A DNA stretch of 6,235 nt from Roseimaritima sp. (lineage in GTDB: Bacteria; Planctomycetota; Planctomycetia; Pirellulales; Pirellulaceae): contig SLFV01000421.1 in assembly GCA_007124075.1 (NCBI GenBank), positions 1-6,235 of the forward strand, given 5' to 3'. The notes under the pieces are model-generated. The model was not told the origin of the DNA. It did not search any database and saw nothing but the letters and a program-made list of their open reading frames with translations. Position numbers and translations under genes: made by a program. Of this stretch, positions 1 through 5,102 are shown piece after piece (position 1 is the first letter of the stretch; each line of letters opens with the position of its first letter).

Positions 1-1149
1 CGTCTCCCCCACGCTTTTCATCTGCGTGGTTAACGTGGCGTCCGCCTCGGGGAATTTTTCAAACCCGAACCGAGGAATTTTGGTCACCACGTAATCGATC
101 GTCGGTTCGAAGCACGCCTTCGTTTTCCGCGTGATATCGTTGGGCAATTCCCACAGCCGGTAACCAACAGCCAGCTTTGCCGCGATTTTGGCAATGGGAA
201 ACCCCGTCGCCTTGCTGGCCAGGGCCGACGAACGCGAAACCCGCGGGTTCATCTCAATCACGATCATCCGCCCCGTATCCGGGTGGATAGCAAACTGGAT
301 ATTGGAGCCCCCCGTTTCGACCCCGATTTCACGGATCACCGCCAACGACGCTTCCCGCATTCGTTGGTATTCCTTATCCGTCAGCGTCTGGGCCGGAGCG
401 ACCGTGATCGAATCGCCCGTGTGTACCCCCATCGGATCAAAATTCTCGATGCTGCAGATGATCACGACATTATCATCCATGTCGCGCATCACCTCCATTT
501 CGTACTCCTTCCAACCAATGATCGATTCTTCGATTAACACCTCCGTCACGGGGCTTTGGTTCAACCCGTTTTGTACCAGCGAATCAAAATCGTCACGATT
601 GTACGCGATTGCAGAACCGCTGCCCCCGAGAGTGAAACTGGGGCGGACCACACATGGCAGCCCCACATCTCCCATCACACGGCGAGCATCCTCCAACGTT
701 TTGACCGTTTCGCCGCGACACATATCCAGGCCGATCTTTTCCATCGCCTGCTTAAACTGCTCGCGCTCCTCCGCCTTGGCGATCACCTGCGCGTTGGCCC
801 CGATCATTTCCACCGCGTACTTTTCCAGCACACCATGCCGCTGCAGATCCATCGCCACGTTCAGCCCTGTTTGCCCGCCGAGTGTTGGCAACAGCGCGTC
901 GGGGCGTTCCTTGGCGATAATTTTTTCCACAATCTCCCAGGTCAACGGTTCGATATAGGTACCGTCAGCCGTGGCGGGATCGGTCATGATGGTGGCCGGA
1001 TTGCTGTTGACCAGCACGACCTGATATCCCTCCTCCCGGAGCGCTTTGCAGGCCTGGGTTCCCGAGTAATCGAACTCGCAAGCTTGCCCGATAACAATCG
1101 GGCCGCTGCCAATTAGCAAAATCTTCTTGATATCTTCGCGACGCGGCAC
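1..1149 (-). CDS. carB: Carbamoyl-phosphate synthase large subunit, N-terminal part (runs off left edge)
   Basis: This subunit makes carbamoyl phosphate from ammonia (delivered by the glutaminase subunit CarA), bicarbonate and two ATP, in the cytoplasm, for pyrimidine and arginine synthesis. The 383 visible codons cover the N-terminal pre-ATP-grasp domain and the first ATP-grasp domain, which makes carboxyphosphate; the second half of this roughly 1070-residue family is outside the window. Clear motifs are [20 protein letters not shown] (residues 16-35), [12 protein letters not shown] (47-58), [35 protein letters not shown] and [20 protein letters not shown]. Gln285, Glu299 and Asn301, which match the E. 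coli metal-binding residues, fall at the same numbers, so there is no indel and the start is well supported. That start is GTG at 1149-1147 (VPRREDIKK, against E. coli MPKRTDIK). No in-frame ATG and no strong ribosome binding site were seen just upstream. It is divergent from the neighbouring operon and looks functionally unrelated to it. Confidence 0.97.
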   Translation of the reverse strand, partial: MPRREDIKKILLIGSGPIVIGQACEFDYSGTQACKALREEGYQVVLVNSNPATIMTDPATADGTYIEPLTWEIVEKIIAKERPDALLPTLGGQTGLNVAMDLQRHGVLEKYAVEMIGANAQVIAKAEEREQFKQAMEKIGLDMCRGETVKTLEDARRVMGDVGLPCVVRPSFTLGGSGSAIAYNRDDFDSLVQNGLNQSPVTEVLIEESIIGWKEYEMEVMRDMDDNVVIICSIENFDPMGVHTGDSITVAPAQTLTDKEYQRMREASLAVIREIGVETGGSNIQFAIHPDTGRMIVIEMNPRVSRSSALASKATGFPIAKIAAKLAVGYRLWELPNDITRKTKACFEPTIDYVVTKIPRFGFEKFPEADATLTTQMKSVGET

Positions 1150-1250
1150 AGCTTTCAGGGGGGCTGGGGTTTGATACGTACAGGACGGGCTAACTGTAGC
1201 AGATCCTTCCCTCGCTTCGTAGGACAGAGACCGCCGCGTGCCCCCGTTTT

Positions 1251-1279
1251 TTGAAGTTCCCCGCGATTGTGGGTATAAT
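1251..1279 (+). promoter_or_regulatory. Sigma-70-type promoter for the DUF1549/DUF1501 operon
   Basis: TTGAAG (1251-1256) is followed, after exactly 17 bp, by a perfect TATAAT (1274-1279). This is close to the housekeeping consensus: 4 of 6 bases at -35 and 6 of 6 at -10. The start site would be near 1286, giving a leader of about 150 nt before the ATG at 1437. Transcription points into the rightward operon. The assignment rests on sequence alone. Confidence 0.65.
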
Positions 1280-1307
1280 CCCAGTTGCTTGTGAATTATG
1301 GGTACAA
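1266..1307 (+). repeat. Imperfect direct repeat spanning the -10 box
   Basis: ATTGTGGGTATAA (1266-1278) and ATTATGGGTACAA (1295-1307) match at 11 of 13 positions and are 29 bp apart, start to start. The first copy contains most of the -10 box and the second falls just downstream of the predicted start site. They could be paired operator half-sites or a degenerate duplicated promoter element, but chance cannot be excluded for a repeat this short. Confidence 0.35.
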
Positions 1308-1329
1308 GGTCCGCCACATTGGCGTTCAA

Positions 1330-1393
1330 CCAGTACAGCCGGCGGGGATGGTGCGGAGGAGCGTCACAGGACGATGCACTGCGCTGTACCTGG
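1330..1393 (+). repeat. Inverted repeat in the operon leader
   Basis: CCAGTACAGC (1330-1339) can pair with GCTGTACCTGG (1383-1393), forming a 10-bp stem with one bulged C. It encloses about 43 nt that include a smaller GTGC/GCAC pairing (1351-1354 with 1376-1379). It lies in the predicted 5' leader, about 45 nt before the start codon. It is not followed by a T-run, so it is not an intrinsic terminator. It could be a structured leader or a binding site, and it resembles no riboswitch I can name. Confidence 0.3.
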
Positions 1394-1421
1394 TGGTGGT
1401 AAGAATTTTCTTTTCAATGTC

Positions 1422-1426
1422 GAAGG
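1422..1426 (+). promoter_or_regulatory. Ribosome binding site for the DUF1549/DUF1553 gene
   Basis: GAAGG ends 10 nt before the ATG at 1437. It supports starting at that ATG, directly ahead of a signal peptide, rather than at the upstream in-frame ATG at 1374, whose extra 21 residues would bury the signal. Confidence 0.5.
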
Positions 1427-1436
1427 TATCGATCAA

Positions 1437-3134
1437 ATGTCGCGGTTGTGGCTTAAACAGAAATACGATTCGCATCGCAAGCTGGTCCCGAGTTTGCTGG
1501 CGGTGCTAGTTGTTTGCGGGTTGGCGAGTCATTTTGCTGCGTCTTGCGCTGCGCAGTCGGACTACGAGCAGGTGAAGGTCATCAACCAGCATATCCAGCA
1601 GGGCTGGGGGGACTATGAAATTCGTCCCGCATCGGAAGTCGATGATGCCAAGTGGTGTCGACGTGTTCACCTGGACATTATCGGGCGGATTCCCACGCTG
1701 GACGAACTGAACGCGTTTATGTCCAGTCGCGATCGCAACAAGCGTCAGAAGTTGGTGCAAAGCCTACTGTATGACGATCGTTACACTGAGGAATACGCGG
1801 AGAACTGGGCGACGATCTGGGCCAATGTGTTGATTGGACGCAGCGGGGGTAGTGAGCGGAATTCGTTAACCAATCGGGATGGGATGCTGAAGTACTTGCG
1901 TGATTCGTTTGCCGCGAATAAATCTTACAACGAAATGGTGTACGACTTGGTGACCGCCGAGGGGTCGACCAAGCCAGGAACCGAAAATTTCAACGGGGCA
2001 ACGAACTTTTTGGCCGACAAGGTCAACGCGGAGCAGGCGGTCCTGGCGACCAGCAGTGTGTCTCGGTTGTTGCTGGGGCAACAGGTGCAGTGCACGCAGT
2101 GCCACAACCACCCCTTCAATCAATGGAAGCAGCAGAAATTCTGGGAGTTCAACGCGTTTTTTCGGCAGACGCGCGCACTGCGCCGATACGTCTCGGGGAC
2201 GCGGGATGTGGAGCATGCGGAGTTGGTGAACGAGGATTTCGCGGGTGAAGGTGGTGACCCCGAAGACGCGTTGATTTTTTATGAGTTGCGCAACGGTTTG
2301 ACCAAGGTTGCCTACCCGGTCTTCATTGACGGGCAGGAGGTATCTCCCAGTGGTTTTCTAAGTGATGTGAATCGTCGCGAGGAACTGGCAAAATTGATGC
2401 TTCAAAGCGAGTTCCTGGACAAAATGTTTGTCAACCGAATGTGGTCTCAATTTTTGGGGTATGGATTTACCAAGCCGATCGATGACCTGGGTCCGCACAA
2501 CCCGCCGTCGCATCCTGAGCTACTGGATTACCTGGGGCAACAAGTCCGACAGCATAGTTACGACCCAAAGTTGTTAATTGAGTGGATCACGCTCAGCAAG
2601 CCGTACCAACTGACCGCTCAGATGACGTCCGCCAACGAAATCGACGACCCAACGATGGGGGAGACGCCGAAGTTTTCGCATTTTTACTTGAGGCAGATGC
2701 AAGCCGAGCAGCTTTATCAGTCGCTGGTGGCGGTCACTGGGGCTGGCGCCGCGGGGTCTTACGAAAAGCAGGAGCAGGAGCGTCGCCGCTGGCTGCGGCA
2801 ATTTGTGGTCGCATTTGGGACCGACGAAGGAGACGAGGCGACGACGTTTAACGGATCGATTCCGCAGGCGTTGATGATGTTCAATGGTGATTTGATCAAG
2901 AAAGCGATCGCATCGGATAGGGGCACTTTTCTGGGCGATATTGCGGCCAATAAGAATCGCGCCAGCGCCAAGGTGGATAGTTTGTTTTTGGCTGGATTGG
3001 CACGTCGTGCGACGCGATCCGAGCAGGCGATTGCGGCGAAACTGCTGGTGGCTCGCGGAGGGGATACGGCGGAAATGTTGCAGGATGTTTGGTGGGCATT
3101 ACTGAACAGTAACGAGTTCATCATGCAGCACTGA
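1437..3134 (+). CDS. Exported DUF1549/DUF1553 protein (PSCyt2-PSD1 type) with one CxxCH motif
   Basis: The 565-residue product belongs to the planctomycete-expanded DUF1549/DUF1553 family, whose biochemical role is unknown. Residues 1-40 form a Sec-type signal: basic start, hydrophobic core LLAVLVVCGLA and likely cleavage near SCAAQ (36-40). An imperfect lipobox around C37 leaves a lipoprotein possible. DUF1549 follows, with RRVHLDIIGRIPT (75-87) and a cytochrome-like CTQCHNHPF (C219, C222, H223), the only CxxCH in the protein. DUF1553 fills the C-terminal half, with VNRMWSQFLGYGF (332-344), PPSHPELLDYL (356-366) and LSKPYQLTAQM. It is shorter than many relatives because the N-terminal PSCyt1 cytochrome domain is absent. 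The start is the ATG with GAAGG 10 nt upstream. It heads a run of four same-strand genes, 100 nt before its usual DUF1501 partner. Heme attachment is suggested only by the motif. Family assignment is firm; function is open. Confidence 0.9.
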   Translation: MSRLWLKQKYDSHRKLVPSLLAVLVVCGLASHFAASCAAQSDYEQVKVINQHIQQGWGDYEIRPASEVDDAKWCRRVHLDIIGRIPTLDELNAFMSSRDRNKRQKLVQSLLYDDRYTEEYAENWATIWANVLIGRSGGSERNSLTNRDGMLKYLRDSFAANKSYNEMVYDLVTAEGSTKPGTENFNGATNFLADKVNAEQAVLATSSVSRLLLGQQVQCTQCHNHPFNQWKQQKFWEFNAFFRQTRALRRYVSGTRDVEHAELVNEDFAGEGGDPEDALIFYELRNGLTKVAYPVFIDGQEVSPSGFLSDVNRREELAKLMLQSEFLDKMFVNRMWSQFLGYGFTKPIDDLGPHNPPSHPELLDYLGQQVRQHSYDPKLLIEWITLSKPYQLTAQMTSANEIDDPTMGETPKFSHFYLRQMQAEQLYQSLVAVTGAGAAGSYEKQEQERRRWLRQFVVAFGTDEGDEATTFNGSIPQALMMFNGDLIKKAIASDRGTFLGDIAANKNRASAKVDSLFLAGLARRATRSEQAIAAKLLVARGGDTAEMLQDVWWALLNSNEFIMQH

Positions 3135-3218
3135 TGCGGTGGTGCGGAATGTGTCTTGGGGGGGCGTTTTACGCGGCTTTACCCCAGTCATTACTAGTCT
3201 GTTAAAGAATTTTTGGCC

Positions 3219-3224
3219 GAGGAG
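3219..3224 (+). promoter_or_regulatory. Ribosome binding site that fixes the DUF1501 start
   Basis: GAGGAG ends 10 nt before the ATG at 3235. It favours that ATG over the in-frame GTG at 3139, which would add 32 residues ahead of the export signal, and over the later ATG at 3277 just before the twin-arginine motif, which has no comparable site. Confidence 0.6.
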
Positions 3225-3234
3225 CCTTTTAACG

Positions 3235-4521
3235 ATGTTTACTAATCTTGGTTTGCCGTGGGCGACGCCCGCCGGAATGACCCGACGTCACTTTGCCAAG
3301 CACATGGCAGGCGCATCGGCCTTGGCCGGAACGGCCGCATTGGTTGGCAATACGATCCAAACCCATGCTTCGGAAATGAGTAAGCAGCGGAAGTCTGCGA
3401 TCCTGCTGTGGATGGGTGGCGGTCCTTCGACGATGGATATTTGGGACCTGAAGCCCGGCTCCGCGACGGGGGGGCCGTTTCGTCCGATTAGCACGACCGG
3501 GAATATGCAGATTTCGGAACATATGCCGCTGACGGCGAAGCAGATGCACAACCTATCGGTCGTGCGTTCGATGAGCACTCGCGAGGCCGATCACAATCGC
3601 GGCCGTTATTACATGCACACGGGCTTCGTTCCCAACCCGAACATCGAACATCCGGGCTATGGCAGCGTAGTGGCACACGAATTGTTTCACCAGCGTGAAG
3701 GGCTGGCGATCCCACCGTTTGTTTCGGTTGGTGGTTCCAGTACAGGCCCTGGGTTCCTGGGGATGGCTTGGGCACCGTTTAGCGTGACCAGCAATGGCCG
3801 GATTCGCAACCTGGATATGAAGCTGGAGGAAAAGCGTTTGTTGCAGCGTATGGCGGCGTTGGACGTGATCGAAAGTGGGTTCATCAATCGGACTCGCGGT
3901 TCTGCGGCCAGCGAGCATCAAAAGGTGCTGAAGAAGACGCTCGATTTGATGACCAGCGATCAGATGGAGGCGTTTCGGGTTGAGAAGGAACCGGAAGAGA
4001 CGAAGGAGATGTACGGCACCAACGGCTTTGGCCAAGGCTGCTTGTTGGCACGTCGGTTGGTAGAGGCGGGCGTGCCGTTTGTGGAAGTCGACCTCGGGGG
4101 TTGGGACAACCACAACGGGATCTTCCCGACGTTGGCCGACACCAAGTTGCCGCAACTTGACAAGGCGATGTCCGCGTTGACTTCGGACCTGGAACAGCGT
4201 GGCTTGCTGGAAAGCACCGCAATCATTTGGATGGGTGAATTCGGGCGCACGCCTCGAATCAACGCCAACGCGGGTCGCGATCACTACGCACGGGCATGGA
4301 GTTGTGTTGTGGGTGGTGCAGGTATCAAGGGTGGTTTGGCGGTCGGCGAAACCAGCACTGATGGTACAACGGTGGAGACCGAACCGTTTAGCAGCGAGGA
4401 TTTGATGGCAACCGTCTTCCGCGGCCTAGGCATCTCGCTGGAAACGACCTACACCTCCAAAAGCGGTCGGCCGATGAAGATCGCCAATGGTGGTAAGGTC
4501 ATTCGCGAATTGGTGTCGTAA
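3235..4521 (+). CDS. Tat-exported DUF1501 family protein
   Basis: The 428-residue product is a DUF1501 protein, a family within the alkaline phosphatase/sulfatase-like superfamily whose substrate is not established. The N-terminus carries a twin-arginine signal, MTRRHFAKHM (R17-R18), then an Ala/Gly-rich hydrophobic stretch and a likely cleavage after THA (43-45), so it is probably exported already folded. Family motifs appear in order: LLWMGGGPSTMDIWDLKPGS (57-76), MSTREADHNRGRYYMHTGF (113-131), VEVDLGGWDNHNG with W290, D291 and H293, IWMGEFGRTPRIN (331-343), GRDHYARAW with D349 and H350, and VVGGAGIKGG. The conserved Asp and His residues fit a metal-binding phosphatase-like fold. Length is normal and the gene is intact. 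It follows the DUF1549/DUF1553 gene by 100 nt, the standard pairing in Planctomycetes, and precedes the sigma factor gene by 29 nt. It probably works with its upstream partner outside the cytoplasm. Confidence 0.92.
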   Translation: MFTNLGLPWATPAGMTRRHFAKHMAGASALAGTAALVGNTIQTHASEMSKQRKSAILLWMGGGPSTMDIWDLKPGSATGGPFRPISTTGNMQISEHMPLTAKQMHNLSVVRSMSTREADHNRGRYYMHTGFVPNPNIEHPGYGSVVAHELFHQREGLAIPPFVSVGGSSTGPGFLGMAWAPFSVTSNGRIRNLDMKLEEKRLLQRMAALDVIESGFINRTRGSAASEHQKVLKKTLDLMTSDQMEAFRVEKEPEETKEMYGTNGFGQGCLLARRLVEAGVPFVEVDLGGWDNHNGIFPTLADTKLPQLDKAMSALTSDLEQRGLLESTAIIWMGEFGRTPRINANAGRDHYARAWSCVVGGAGIKGGLAVGETSTDGTTVETEPFSSEDLMATVFRGLGISLETTYTSKSGRPMKIANGGKVIRELVS

Positions 4522-4550
4522 GGTACCTTCACCCTTGTGGCACGTGCGTC

Positions 4551-5102
4551 TTGAATCACGCCAAAACAGCCCCGCAGGCCGGCATTAGCGAGCAAATTGA
4601 AAGGACACCGGAAGAATTGATCAGACGTCACCAAGTGGGCGTCTGGCGGTTCTTGCGTAGTCTGGGATGTGAGGTTGCGCTGGCGGACGATTTGACGCAG
4701 GAGACATTTCTGCGGGTACTGCAGCGTCCCTCGTTCGTTCAATACAGTGACAAAGCGACTTCGGTTTATCTGTGCCGGGTGGCTCACAATTTGTTGGCAT
4801 CCCACCACCGCAAAATGAGCCGTAGCAAGGAGATCCTGACCTACGAACAGGTGGAGGAGGTCTGGAATCGCTGGGCGGGGGCAGATTTAAGTGGTGATGA
4901 GTACTTGGACGCCCTGCATGAGTGCCTGAACGGTTTGACTGATCGAGCAAGGTTGGCGTTGCGGATGCGGTACGCGTCTTCGTCCAGTCGCTCGGAGATC
5001 GGGAGCGAACTGGGGATTACGGAGCATGGGGCTCGGAATTTGATTCAACGAGCAAAAGAGCAATTACGAGAATGTCTGAGTCAGAAAATCAAAAACACCT
5101 AG
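4551..5102 (+). CDS. ECF-type RNA polymerase sigma factor
   Basis: A 183-residue sigma-70 family protein of the extracytoplasmic-function type, which directs RNA polymerase to a small set of promoters. Region 2 spans about residues 23-90, with the core-binding signature DDLTQETFLRVLQR (46-59) and the promoter-melting segment SVYLCRVAHNLLASHHRK (71-88). A short linker follows. Region 4 (about 122-177) has the helix-turn-helix SRSEIGSELGITEHGARNLI (146-165). Region 3 and long extensions are absent, as expected for the class. The start is uncertain: TTG at 4551 is the best available, there is no in-frame ATG or GTG nearby and no clear ribosome binding site, so translation may be coupled to the DUF1501 gene ending 29 nt upstream. 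Its 3' end overlaps the next gene by 31 nt, typical of a sigma factor with its regulator. The class is clear; the target promoters are not visible here. Confidence 0.9.
   Translation: MNHAKTAPQAGISEQIERTPEELIRRHQVGVWRFLRSLGCEVALADDLTQETFLRVLQRPSFVQYSDKATSVYLCRVAHNLLASHHRKMSRSKEILTYEQVEEVWNRWAGADLSGDEYLDALHECLNGLTDRARLALRMRYASSSSRSEIGSELGITEHGARNLIQRAKEQLRECLSQKIKNT

Larger units (their letters stand above)
1150..1436. other. Divergent intergenic region between carB and the DUF1549 operon
   Basis: This 287-nt stretch has no convincing gene. It holds the rightward promoter at 1251-1279, a partial direct repeat of the -10 region, and an inverted repeat in the presumed leader. The reading frame of the downstream gene stays open back to 1251, but the extra 62 codons do not look like protein that precedes a signal peptide, and part of them overlaps the promoter. 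I saw no good leftward promoter for carB; TACAGT on the minus strand near 1192-1197 is a weak candidate -10 box without a matching -35. Confidence 0.7.

Noticed and set aside
188..1116. Plus-strand open frames of 256, 186 and 84 codons opposite carB
   Set aside because: They lie antisense to a carB frame that matches E. coli CarB residue by residue; their translations show no domain or family-like motif.
1251..1436. N-terminal extension of the DUF1549/DUF1553 protein from a TTG at 1251 or ATG at 1374
   Set aside because: The extension overlaps the promoter and would bury the signal peptide; ATG 1437 has a ribosome binding site and a normal signal sequence.
1285..1509. Small open frame of 74 codons in the leader
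   Set aside because: It overlaps the signal-peptide coding part of the DUF1549/DUF1553 gene, lacks a ribosome binding site and has no recognisable features.
2091..2105. Calling the first operon protein a c-type cytochrome because of its CxxCH
   Set aside because: A single CxxCH within DUF1549 is a family feature without a cytochrome c fold or a recognisable distal ligand here; heme binding is left as a possibility only.
3139..3234. N-terminal extension of the DUF1501 protein from GTG 3139
   Set aside because: The ATG at 3235 has a well-placed GAGGAG and puts the twin-arginine motif at a normal distance from the N-terminus.
3553..4284. Minus-strand open frame of 243 codons inside the DUF1501 gene
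   Set aside because: It is antisense to a gene with complete family motifs and has a His/Arg/Gln-rich composition typical of a reverse-frame shadow.
4520..4529. Perfect palindrome AAGGTACCTT right after the DUF1501 stop codon
   Set aside because: A 10-bp palindrome with no loop and no T-run cannot act as an intrinsic terminator and is expected by chance; the sigma gene starts just downstream.
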